Source: Streptomyces bluensis (lineage in GTDB: Bacteria > Actinomycetota > Actinomycetes > Streptomycetales > Streptomycetaceae). Taken from it: DNA of 64,000 nucleotides. The notes beneath the pieces were generated by a model. That model saw nothing but the letters and a program-made list of their open reading frames with translations. It did no database searches and was not told the DNA's origin. The DNA is taken from contig NZ_BMVM01000010.1 in the NCBI RefSeq assembly GCF_014650715.1, positions 287,607 through 351,606 on the forward strand, read 5' to 3'. The position numbers and the translations under genes were made by a program. Below, one piece after another: positions 33,758-41,054 of this stretch; the first letter of the stretch is position 1; every line of letters starts with the position of its first letter.

Positions 33758-34091
33758 ACCTCCTGTCACCTCGATTAAACTTCCCAATACTCTCCTTCAC
33801 TGCAAGGGATTTCTAAAAATTAGCTCATAAGGATGACCTGCTTCTCTTCGCGGCATGAGTTCTCACTCGTCACGCCTAGAGGTGACGACGAACCCCTCGG
33901 GTCGCACACGGCAGCGGAAAGGGTTCGTACACATAGGCGCAGAAACGAATACGACCCCAACCACAGGAGAGTGATACACCTCGCAGAGCGTGTGGGTGCG
34001 GGGTGGTCAGGGCAGATTCTTACGCCGGGCCCGAAGTGACAGTGCCTGCTGAGCCGCCGATGCACGCTGCGTAAGAAGGACCTGCCCTCTC

Positions 34092-35030
34092 ATGAAATCG
34101 ACTCCATCCCAGCGGGCCGCCTCCCGCACCGCGAGTTTCTACCGCCACCTGGCCGTTAGGTCCGCCGCCGACCAAGTCGACCCGCACACAGCAACCGTCA
34201 CCTACAAACACACAATCAAGGCCGTTGCTGCGTCTCGCATCTGCTATGCGATCATGCGACGATCGGGCGCGTCCCTGGAAGCGTTGATGTATACCGACCC
34301 GGTCCTGCACTACATCGAAGCCCTCGTCTACCGCGGGGACCTCGAGACGGAGAACAACCAGCAGCAGGGCCGTCACCCAACCGACGCCACCTGGTATCAG
34401 GCCATCGAGCAGATCCTTCACTCCGCGGACCTGGCGGACGAGGCGGTTCTTTCCGAACTGAACGAACTGCGCGATTACTTCGACCGCGAGACACACGTCA
34501 TGCTCCGGCGGGCCCCGGTGGACGACGCCACCATTCACGACCTGTGCTACCGCCGGTCCTCCCACTTCCGCATGCTGCTGCGCGCCTGGCACCGGGCAAT
34601 TGACCGTCCCTGCGATGAGGCGTTCTTCCGCCTGGCACGGCACGTATGCGCCCGGTTCGAGATCGCGCAGGACCTGCACACCTACACTGATGATGTCGAC
34701 GACGACGCGTTCAACCTGCTACGACTGTACGTCTGGAGCCACGGAACGCAGCAGGCCCGCACCTGTCTGGACCACCTCCACCAGCGCATCGTGGCCGACA
34801 TTCACCACGAACTGGACCGGTCACCGCGACGCACGCTTCTCGCGGCACTTCCCGCGTTTTTCCTGCCCGGCAGCACATGGTTCCTTCCCCTCCTGCCCGC
34901 CTGCCTGCTGCGCAGATACGCACACCGCAAGCTGAAAAAGCAGGCACGGGCAACCGAAAGCCAAGCCCCCCAGCTCCGTCCGGAAGGCCCTCAACGAGCC
35001 GCACCCGAACCTTCCGCAGTGCAGAACTGA
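34092..35030 (+). CDS. Unknown helical protein, possibly isoprenoid-synthase-like
   Basis: This 312-residue, largely alpha-helical protein contains acidic clusters: ELNELRDYFDRETHV, and ARFEIAQDLHTYTDDVDDDA followed by FNLL. These loosely resemble the Asp-rich metal-binding helices of class I isoprenoid synthases. A hydrophobic segment near the C-terminus (AALPAFFLPGSTWFLPLLPA) suggests membrane association. The tail is Gln/Pro/Arg-rich. It is divergent from the precursor operon and shares its AT-rich promoter region. The enzyme assignment is weak. It could also be an immunity or accessory protein. Confidence 0.6.
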   Translation: MKSTPSQRAASRTASFYRHLAVRSAADQVDPHTATVTYKHTIKAVAASRICYAIMRRSGASLEALMYTDPVLHYIEALVYRGDLETENNQQQGRHPTDATWYQAIEQILHSADLADEAVLSELNELRDYFDRETHVMLRRAPVDDATIHDLCYRRSSHFRMLLRAWHRAIDRPCDEAFFRLARHVCARFEIAQDLHTYTDDVDDDAFNLLRLYVWSHGTQQARTCLDHLHQRIVADIHHELDRSPRRTLLAALPAFFLPGSTWFLPLLPACLLRRYAHRKLKKQARATESQAPQLRPEGPQRAAPEPSAVQN

Positions 35031-35143
35031 GATGGCAGTTCGCGATTCGATGCCCGTTCCCTGGGGGTGTGCCTGCCGTTCTCTATAGGTCAGGGGGATC
35101 CCCTCCAGGCCGACCGGGCCGGCACAGAACGAAGGTATCCGGT

Positions 35144-35317
35144 ATGGCGGAGGAAACGAGCGTAGTGGAAGCGGCGGAGCATCGGCCGTGGAGAGCACGG
35201 CTAGTACTCCAGTTGCAGTTCGCTATTGCTGCTGGTCAGGAGCCTGCTTCTGAGTGTAGCGAGCTGCAACTGGAGTACTGGGCAGCGTCGGACTCTGTCT
35301 GCAATTCTTGGTCTTGA
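35144..35317 (+). CDS. Doubtful 57-aa frame spanning an inverted repeat
   Basis: The frame starts MAEETSVVEAAEHRPWRARL after a GAAGG site. Its second half is encoded by the 22-bp inverted repeat, giving LVLQLQFA and SELQLEYW. It could be a small peptide gene or chance coding over the repeat. No family is recognised. Confidence 0.25.
   Translation: MAEETSVVEAAEHRPWRARLVLQLQFAIAAGQEPASECSELQLEYWAASDSVCNSWS
35203..35279. repeat. 77-bp element with 22-bp inverted repeats
   Basis: The left arm, 35203-35224 (AGTACTCCAGTTGCAG then TTCGCT), and right arm, 35258-35279, are reverse complements with one mismatch, separated by 33 nt. It lies just before the 3' end of the recombinase remnant. It could be a small mobile (MITE-like) unit, the ends of a lost insertion sequence, or a strong hairpin terminator for the convergent genes. 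Confidence 0.75.
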
Positions 35318-35326
35318 TCCTGCGAA

Positions 35327-36390
35327 TTAGAGCTTGTCCAGGTAGGAGAGAACAAGCTCTTCAAGGTACTCGTCCACGGCTGCCACTCGACGGCCCACGC
35401 CCTTACAGTTGGGGTCGTTGCATCGGTAGTAATCGCCATACTTGGCGTTCTTCCCGGATGCGGCATTGCCTACGATCTTGGAATAGCACAGCTCTCCAGC
35501 CAGATTAATGCGACCGCATCGGAGGGTTCCTGAAAAAAGGTACTTTCCGACGCGTAAAACCTCCGCGCCAGTCGCTTCGACGGCAGGGGATTTCTTCATG
35601 CCCCGATGGAGTGCACTTGACTTCACTCCGGCCATGATCTGTTTCCAGGTCTCATAGCCGATGCCGTGACCGCCCTCTTCTTCAGGGCGAGGATCCGAGT
35701 GATCCCATGCACCGATCTTATGATTTCCCTCGTCGTCCTTGACGAGTTCCCCATCAAGGATTCGCCCACCCCACCATGCCGGGTTAGTGATGATGATCTT
35801 CACTGCCTGCTCGCTCCAGCGGCCTCCCCGGGCAGACTTGACGGGGCTTCCCTCGGAGTCTTTCTGACTGGCAACCCATCGCGTGATGGAGCCCCAAGAG
35901 CGCCCCTGTGCCCGCATCTTGACCATAGTGATCAGGTAGGGCCACTCAGCAGCGTTCTTCTTCTCGTTGTTGAGTCGACCCGTTCGCTTGTCGCCTCCGA
36001 GCCAGCCGAATCGGCGGGGGCCACCAGGAACCCCGCCTTCCTCCGCCCGGTCCTTGGCGTTCCGTACGGTGCGCTTGCGGATCTTGCGGACTTCCGCCTC
36101 ATCGCGACCAGAGGCGACCAGACCAGCGGTGATCGTGTCGTCATCGTCAACAAGGTTGATCTTCGTCTTGTCTTCGATGAAGGTGCCGGTCCCGTTCATG
36201 ACTAACGCATCTTGCAGGGCGATGAAGTCACGGGGTAGCCGGTACACGCGCTCTCGCTCGACGGCGATGCACCCCTTCAACGGGATGCCGGTCTCCTCTT
36301 CCTCACTGTGTGCCAGGTCTCGCACCATCTGCAGAAATGCAACGCATGCCAGTTCCACCGTAGTTACTGATGCTACGACGAATCGTCTTT
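35327..36390 (-). pseudogene. Large serine recombinase, truncated at both ends
   Basis: The frame includes the end of the resolvase domain (AVERERVYRLPRDFIALQDA), the long helix, and the recombinase domain (RRFGWLGGDKRTGRLNNEKK, then TNPAWWGGRILDGELVKDDE). The zinc-ribbon follows (LRCGRINLAGELCYSK and RCNDPNCKGVG). The N-terminal part with the catalytic Ser is absent, and the frame stops after YLDKL, without the usual C-terminal ~100 residues. It cannot be an active integrase. It lies beside the right island junction, where an integrase gene is expected. Confidence 0.82.
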
Positions 36391-36740
36391 TCCCGAGGGC
36401 AAGTTGAAGCGCGGCGAGGATCCGCAGGCGGGCGGTGCGCGAGGTCAAGGAGGTGACCAGGTTCCGGTGCGGGCTGGGGCCACGGTTGCCGACGGCGCAC
36501 GATCTGGTGAACGGGCGGCGTAAGCAGGTGCGTTACTGGATGGCCGAGGCGGGCGAATGGCACTTCGCGCCCAACCATGAGGTGGATCGGGTGAGTTGGC
36601 TCGCGCCGGGTGCCGCCCGTGGAGCGGTTGACTCAGGTGCGTTGACCAGTACCTGGTCGACGAGTTGCTGGCACTCTTGCGCCACGCGTGGAGGGTCTCG
36701 CGCCGTTTGCCAGCTGCGGGTGGCCCGTGGCTGATCTCAC
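36391..36740 (+). pseudogene. Displaced 3' half of the native NUDIX gene
   Basis: Reading begins inside a NUDIX box (PEGKLKRGEDPQA). After a one-base shift near 36430 it continues AVREVKEVTRFRCGLGPRLP, then YWMAEA and FAPNHEVDRVSWLAPGAARG. A further shift near 36640 separates RLTQVR from DQYLVDELLALLRHAWR. These are the expected middle and end of a ~150-residue NUDIX hydrolase. With no start and two frameshifts it is non-functional. It marks the right side of the island. Confidence 0.82.
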
Positions 36741-36771
36741 CCAGGAAACCCCAAAGAGTCTCAAATGGACC

Positions 36772-37030
36772 CTAAAGAGGCAGGACCCCCATATGCCCCT
36801 CGGCGTCCGACCTCGCCAGGCTCCGCGCCCTGCGTGCCGGCCCTCTCCACCCGCATGTGCACCTGGCCACACAGAAGCGGCCCTGGTCGACGGTCGTCGT
36901 GCGGTGTTCCTGGGGTGGGGGGATCTCGTCCTGCTGCGCCACGCCGACAACGTTACCCAAGGCAAGTGCCGGTTCCGCCCACTGCTCCGCAGCGGGGCGC
37001 CAAGGCGCGTGACGGCAGCCCCTACTGGTC
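36772..37030 (-). CDS. Hypothetical protein with CTCGWRGPARR motif
   Basis: A minus-strand frame ends GRFCVARCTCGWRGPARRAR followed by SLARSDAEGHMGVLPL. The CxCGWxGP segment recurs in my memory of small Streptomyces proteins, which supports coding. The start cannot be fixed, and the frame runs on under the lipoprotein gene. Function is unknown. This is the only content I see in the 36741-37087 gap. Confidence 0.35.
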
Positions 37031-37087
37031 GTTAAGCCGACAACAGAAAGGGACCGGGACGGACCGGCGGCTGGGGGTTGGCAGGCG

Positions 37088-37912
37088 ATGGTGGTGTGGC
37101 AGCACGGACAGCGGTTCGCGGCGGTCGCCGCGGCGGGGCTCATGGTCTGCGGCACCGGCTGCGCGAACGGTGGTCACTCCGGGGACGCGGCCGCCGCCGA
37201 CCCCGTCGAGGTACTCCACCGGGCCGCCGGCGCCCTGGTGCGCGCAGGCTCCTCCAAGGCGCTGACCTCGATGGAGATGGCCACGGGCGGCACCCGCGTC
37301 ACGATCCGCGGCGAGGGCGTCTACGACTACGCCGAGCGGCTCGGCCGGCTCCAGGTGCAGCTCCCGCCGGACCCGGCCGGGACCAGCGAGCACCGGCCGA
37401 TCACCGAACTCCTCGCTCCGGGCGCCCTGTTCATGAAGAACCGCGGCGCGGGAGTGCCGGCCGACAAATGGGTCCGTGTCGACACGGGCACCCTCTCCGA
37501 CGGGAACCTGGTGACCGGCGGCGCCACCGACCCCTTCGCCGCGGCGGAGGTGCTGCGCGGGACGCGTAGCGCGACCTACGTCGGGGAGGCGAAGGTGGCG
37601 GGCATCCCGGTGCGGCACTACCGGGGAACCGCCGACCTGGAGGCGGCCGCGCGGCGGGCCTCCGCGGCCAACCGGGCTCCGTTGCGGGCGGCCGCGAAGG
37701 GGTTCGCCACCGCCGAAGTCCCGTTCGAGGCCTATCTCGACAACCAGGGCCGCATCCGGAAGATCCGCCACCGCTTCAGCTTCGTCAACGGACAGCAGAA
37801 GGACACGGTCGCCGTCGCGTCGACGACCCTGCTGTACGGCTTCGGGGTCCCCGTCACCGTACGCCTGCCGGACGCGGAGGACATCTACGCGGGAAAGCTC
37901 GCCGAGAACTGA
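37088..37912 (+). CDS. Secreted lipoprotein
   Basis: This 274-residue protein has a lipoprotein signal peptide (FAAVAAAGLMVCGTGC, with the last Cys as likely lipidation site). The mature part resembles the LppX/LprG-like or LolA-type half-barrel seen in actinobacterial lipoproteins: AAGALVRAGSSKALTSMEMA, then RHYRGTADLEAAAR and VPFEAYLDNQGRIRKIRHRF. It should be anchored outside the membrane and may bind a lipid, but no ligand can be named. Confidence 0.82.
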   Translation: MVVWQHGQRFAAVAAAGLMVCGTGCANGGHSGDAAAADPVEVLHRAAGALVRAGSSKALTSMEMATGGTRVTIRGEGVYDYAERLGRLQVQLPPDPAGTSEHRPITELLAPGALFMKNRGAGVPADKWVRVDTGTLSDGNLVTGGATDPFAAAEVLRGTRSATYVGEAKVAGIPVRHYRGTADLEAAARRASAANRAPLRAAAKGFATAEVPFEAYLDNQGRIRKIRHRFSFVNGQQKDTVAVASTTLLYGFGVPVTVRLPDAEDIYAGKLAEN

Positions 37913-37996
37913 ACCCGAGAACCGAACCCGAGAACTCAGCCTGAGAACCGAACCTCGGAACTGAGCCTGACAACCGAACCTCGGAACTGAGCCTGA
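37909..37996. repeat. Tandem GAACCGAACC/CTGAGCCTGA-type repeats
   Basis: Directly after the lipoprotein stop, degenerate units of 13-26 nt are repeated. The two best copies are 26 nt (37941-37966 and 37967-37992) and differ at one position. They are non-coding. Confidence 0.65.
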
Positions 37997-38163
37997 ATTG
38001 AGCCGAAAACCGACTGGCGCGACGCCAGGTCGGTACCCTCGTCGACGGGAGTCCGCGTGACGCGGGCCGCGCCGGGCGGCGGCCAGGAATAGCCCGTTGG
38101 TGCCATGCGCGGTGTGGACGGCGCTCCCTACTCTAGGAAGTCGGTGACGGCAGAGAAGAGGTG

Positions 38164-38343
38164 ATGCACGTGGCTCCGGCAGGCGGTACGACGGTTCAGG
38201 ACCACGTGGCCCTCGCCGAGATCGAGCTGTGCGGCGAACTGATCATCGCGGCCTCGGCCGCCCACGAGGAACGGCTCAGTCTGGTCCGCATCGACGAGGT
38301 ACTGAAAGTGGCCGAGGAGCGCGAGGCGGCAGCGGGCCGCTGA
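38164..38343 (+). CDS. Small conserved Streptomyces protein
   Basis: This 59-residue protein starts MHVAPAGGTTVQDHVALAEI and continues ELCGELIIAASAAHEERLSL and IDEVLKVAEERE. The compact two-helix composition and good codon use point to a real gene, and I recall similar small proteins in Streptomyces. A purine-rich GAGAAGAGG lies upstream; GTG 38161 is an alternative start. It converges with csoR. Function is unknown. Confidence 0.65.
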   Translation: MHVAPAGGTTVQDHVALAEIELCGELIIAASAAHEERLSLVRIDEVLKVAEEREAAAGR

Positions 38344-38388
38344 GCGGCACCGTCGGCCACCCTTCCCCCCGACCACCTGTGGGCATCG

Positions 38389-38766
38389 TCACGTCCGCAG
38401 CATCCGCCCGATGGCCTTCGTGGCCTCCTCGACCTTCGCGTCGATCTCTCCCCCGCCCTTGAGCGCGGCGTCCGCGACACAGTGGCGCAGGTGCTCCTCC
38501 AGGAGCTGGAGGGCGAAGGACTGCAGGGCCTTGGTGGAGGCGGAGACCTGGGTGAGGACGTCGATGCAGTAGACGTCCTCGTCGACCATGCGCTGCAGGC
38601 CCCTGATCTGGCCCTCGATGCGGCGCAGACGCTTGAGGTGCTCGTCCTTCTGCTTGTGGTACCCGTGCACGCCACGGTCGTGATCCGTCACGACGGCACC
38701 CACGGCGCTCTCGGTGTTCTCGGTGTTCCCGGAGGGCGCAGTCGCGCCGGCCTCGGTGGTCGTCAT
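38389..38766 (-). CDS. csoR: Copper-sensing repressor CsoR
   Basis: This 125-residue protein has a disordered N-terminal ~45 residues, then the all-helical CsoR/RcnR fold (LKRLRRIEGQIRGLQRMVDE, then YCIDVLTQVSASTKALQSFA). Ligands are Cys in VYCIDV and the His/Cys of LEEHLRHCV, the Cys-His-Cys copper(I) set. Copper binding releases the protein from DNA. A GGAGG site precedes the ATG. An operator-like palindrome lies 28 nt upstream, so it is probably autoregulated. It corresponds to SCO4136 by recall. Confidence 0.9.
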   Translation of the reverse strand: MTTTEAGATAPSGNTENTESAVGAVVTDHDRGVHGYHKQKDEHLKRLRRIEGQIRGLQRMVDEDVYCIDVLTQVSASTKALQSFALQLLEEHLRHCVADAALKGGGEIDAKVEEATKAIGRMLRT

Positions 38767-38793
38767 CGCGTCCTCCCACAGACGTCTGAGGCG

Positions 38794-38812
38794 TATACCC
38801 CAGGTAGGTATA
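38794..38812. promoter_or_regulatory. CsoR-type operator
   Basis: TATACC (38794-38799) and GGTATA (38807-38812) flank a 7-nt centre containing CCAGGTA. CsoR sites are pseudo-palindromes with ATACCCC- and GGGTAT-like halves, so this fits. It lies within the csoR promoter region. Confidence 0.65.
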
Positions 38813-38999
38813 TGGTAACGAACTTTGCTGGGTAGGGGTCCCTTGGCCGCCGCCCTTGCGGCAGTCCTGACCTCCCCGTACCGCCCCCGTGCCGAGCATT
38901 CTGACCGATGGGCGAGACTGGGGGACGGCGCGATAGCCGTGGCCGAATGTTGCACCTAGCATCACCCTGACCGAAACCGAAGCACCCCGAGGACCCCAC

Positions 39000-39620
39000 G
39001 TGCGTTTTCGTCTGACCCCCAGGGAGACGAGCTTCTACGACATGTTCGCCGCATCCGCGGACAACATCGTCACGGGCTCGAAGCTCCTCATGGAATTGCT
39101 CGGGGCGGACACCGCCGGCCGGGCTGAGATCTCGGAGCGTATGCGGGCCGCGGAACACGCAGGTGACGACGCCACGCACGCGATATTCCACCAGTTGAAC
39201 TCCTCGTTCATCACGCCGTTCGACCGCGAGGACATCTACTCCCTCGCATCGTCCCTCGACGACATCATGGACTTCATGGAGGAGGCCGTCGACCTGGTCG
39301 TCCTCTACAACGTCGAGGAACTGCCCAGAGGCGTCGAGCAGCAGATCGAGGTCCTGGCGCGGGCGGCCGAGCTGACGGCCGAGGCCATGCCGAACCTGCG
39401 CACCATGGACAACCTCACCGAGTACTGGATCGAGGTGAACCGTCTGGAGAACCAGGCGGACCAGATCCACCGAAAGCTTCTCGCGCACCTCTTCAACGGC
39501 AAGTACGACGCGATCGAGGTCCTCAAGCTCAAGCAGATCGTGGATGTGCTGGAGGAGGCGGCGGACGCCTTCGAGCACGTGGCGAACACGGTGGAGACCA
39601 TCGCCGTCAAGGAGTCCTGA
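39000..39620 (+). CDS. DUF47 (PhoU-like) phosphate transport accessory protein
   Basis: This 206-residue all-helical protein starts MRFRLTPRETSFYDMFAASA. It has paired PhoU-like helices with metal-binding acidic runs (AEHAGDDATHAIFHQLNSSF, DREDIYSLASSLDDIMDFME and LENQADQIHRKLL). DUF47 proteins sit next to Pit transporters and are thought to regulate them. The start is GTG. Only 7 nt separate it from the Pit gene. Confidence 0.92.
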   Translation: MRFRLTPRETSFYDMFAASADNIVTGSKLLMELLGADTAGRAEISERMRAAEHAGDDATHAIFHQLNSSFITPFDREDIYSLASSLDDIMDFMEEAVDLVVLYNVEELPRGVEQQIEVLARAAELTAEAMPNLRTMDNLTEYWIEVNRLENQADQIHRKLLAHLFNGKYDAIEVLKLKQIVDVLEEAADAFEHVANTVETIAVKES

Positions 39621-39627
39621 GCCCTTC

Positions 39628-40626
39628 ATGGACACCTTCGCTCTGGTCGTGACCATAGGGGTCGCGCTCTTCTTCACGTACACCAACGGTTTCCACGACT
39701 CGGCGAACGCGATCGCGACGTCCGTGTCGACGCGGGCGCTGACGCCGAAGGCGGCGCTGGCGATGGCCGCGGTCATGAACCTGGCAGGTGCCTTTCTCGG
39801 CAGCGGGGTGGCGAAAACGGTCAGTGAGGGCCTGATCCAGACCCCCGAGGGCTCCAAGGGGATGGGCATCCTCTTCGCGGCCCTGGTCGGCGCGATCGCC
39901 TGGAACCTGATCACCTGGTACTACGGGCTGCCGTCCTCGTCGTCACACGCTCTGTTCGGCGGCATGGTGGGCGCGGCGCTGGCCGGCGGCACGACGGTGT
40001 ACTGGACCGGCGTCCTCGACAAGATCGTCATCCCGATGTTCGTGTCACCGCTGGTGGGCCTGCTGGCCGGCTATCTGGTCATGTGCCTGATCATGTGGAT
40101 ATTCCGCCGCGCGAACCCGCACAAAGCGAAGCGGGGCTTCCGCATAGCCCAGACCGTCTCGGCGGCGGGCATGGCTCTGGGACACGGCCTCCAGGACGCC
40201 CAGAAGACGATGGGCATCGTGGTGATGGCCCTGGTCATCGCGGATGTCGAGGACTACGGCGATCCGATCCCGGTCTGGGTGAAGGTCATATGCGCGGTCA
40301 TGCTGTCGCTCGGCACGTACGCGGGGGGCTGGCGCATCATGCGCACGCTGGGCCGGAAGATCATCGAGCTGGATCCGCCGCAGGGGTTCGCCGCGGAGAC
40401 CACCGGTGCGGCGATCATGTTCACCACGGCGTTCATCTTCAGGGCGCCCATCTCGACGACCCATGTCATCACGTCGGCCATCATGGGCGTCGGCGCCACG
40501 AAGCGGGTCAACGCCGTCCGCTGGGGTGTGGCCAAGAACATCGTCCTCGGCTGGTTCATCACCATGCCGGCCGCCGCGCTGGTGGCCGCCACGAGCTTCT
40601 GGATCGTGAAGCTGGCGTTCTTGTAG
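39628..40626 (+). CDS. pitH1: Low-affinity inorganic phosphate transporter (Pit)
   Basis: This 332-residue permease has about ten membrane helices and the duplicated PHO4 signature: FTYTNGFHDSANAIATSVST near the N-terminus and MALGHGLQDAQKTMGIVVMA near residue 190. It also has GLPSSSSHALFGGMVGAAL and RAPISTTHVITSAIMGVG. It takes up metal-phosphate with protons. It forms an operon with DUF47 upstream. The symbol follows the S. coelicolor SCO4138 name by recall. Confidence 0.93.
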   Translation: MDTFALVVTIGVALFFTYTNGFHDSANAIATSVSTRALTPKAALAMAAVMNLAGAFLGSGVAKTVSEGLIQTPEGSKGMGILFAALVGAIAWNLITWYYGLPSSSSHALFGGMVGAALAGGTTVYWTGVLDKIVIPMFVSPLVGLLAGYLVMCLIMWIFRRANPHKAKRGFRIAQTVSAAGMALGHGLQDAQKTMGIVVMALVIADVEDYGDPIPVWVKVICAVMLSLGTYAGGWRIMRTLGRKIIELDPPQGFAAETTGAAIMFTTAFIFRAPISTTHVITSAIMGVGATKRVNAVRWGVAKNIVLGWFITMPAAALVAATSFWIVKLAFL

Positions 40627-40689
40627 CCACCAGGCGTTCCTCGCCCCCGCCGCCCCTACCCGTTCCCGTCCCCTGGGGGCTGCCGCCCC

Positions 40690-40880
40690 CAGACCCCCGC
40701 TTGTCGGCCTGAACGGCCTCGTCCTCAATCGCCGGACGGGCTGACGTTCAGCCCCTCCGGCGTTTGAGGAGCGGGGGTCCGGGGGTGGCCCCCGAAAACG
40801 GGGCCCGGGGCGGAGCCCCGGTGGGGTCGAAGGGGCGGAGCCCCTGGGGATGGGACGGGTAGGGGCGGCGGGGCGAGAAA
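40690..40880. repeat. Streptomyces intergenic palindromic repeat block
   Basis: This block contains an inverted copy (CCTCGTCCTCAATCGCCGG at 40720) and a forward copy (CTCCGGCGTTTGAGGAGCGG at 40759) of a unit that recurs near 49.2-49.4 kb. GC-rich hairpins follow (GGGCCCGGGGCGGAGCCCC) and then GGATGGGACGGGTAGGGG (40848), which is identical at 49377. It lies between convergent pit and pstB genes and probably also ends transcription. Confidence 0.75.
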
Positions 40881-40886
40881 ACACAG

Positions 40887-40947
40887 GCACCCACGCCCCA
40901 GGCGAGCAAACATACGAGCCCGCACCCACGCCCCAGGCGAGCAAACA
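40887..40947. repeat. Two identical 26-nt direct repeats
   Basis: A 26-nt sequence beginning GCACCCACGCCCCAGG and ending GAGCAAACA is present at 40887-40912 and again at 40922-40947, with a 35-nt period. It is non-coding and upstream of the terminator hairpin. Confidence 0.8.
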
Positions 40948-40950
40948 AAC

Positions 40951-40981
40951 GGGCCCGCCCCCGGGAGCCAGGGGCGGGCCC
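40951..40981. terminator. Bidirectional terminator between pit and pstB
   Basis: A perfect 11-bp stem (GGGCCCGCCCC, arms 40951-40961 and 40971-40981, 9-nt loop) is followed by TTGT on the plus strand and GTTTGTTTGC on the minus strand. It would end both convergent transcripts. Confidence 0.8.
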
Positions 40982-41054
40982 TTGTCCCTCGCGGTGGCAC
41001 CGCCATGCAGCACCGCGAGGAGTCCTCAAAGGAGGAGCAGCAGAAAGGCTCGGC

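Larger units (their letters stand above)
30090..36400. mobile_element. Integrated island in a NUDIX gene carrying a RiPP-like cassette
   Basis: Both ends fall in the NUDIX box codons. On the left, the chromosomal 5' half runs into a codon-atypical 3' half near CCCAAAGGGAAGCTCAAG (30093-30110). On the right, the native 3' half resumes at CCCGAGGGCAAGTTGAAG (36392-36409). In between are a YcaO, a SagB-type dehydrogenase, a small precursor, a divergent helical protein and a truncated serine recombinase. No phage structural, replication or transfer genes are seen, so it is a fixed, cargo-bearing remnant. The exact att core needs comparison with an empty site. Confidence 0.72.

Noticed and set aside
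33820..34065. 81-codon minus-strand frame upstream of the RiPP precursor
   Set aside because: No ribosome site, composition is not protein-like, and it lies in the AT-rich promoter region.
30090..36400. Prophage
   Set aside because: No capsid, terminase, portal, lysis or replication genes; only a decayed recombinase.
38956..38978. PHO box before DUF47/pit (GTTGCACCTAG, CATCACCCTGA)
   Set aside because: The two 11-mers match each other and the consensus poorly.
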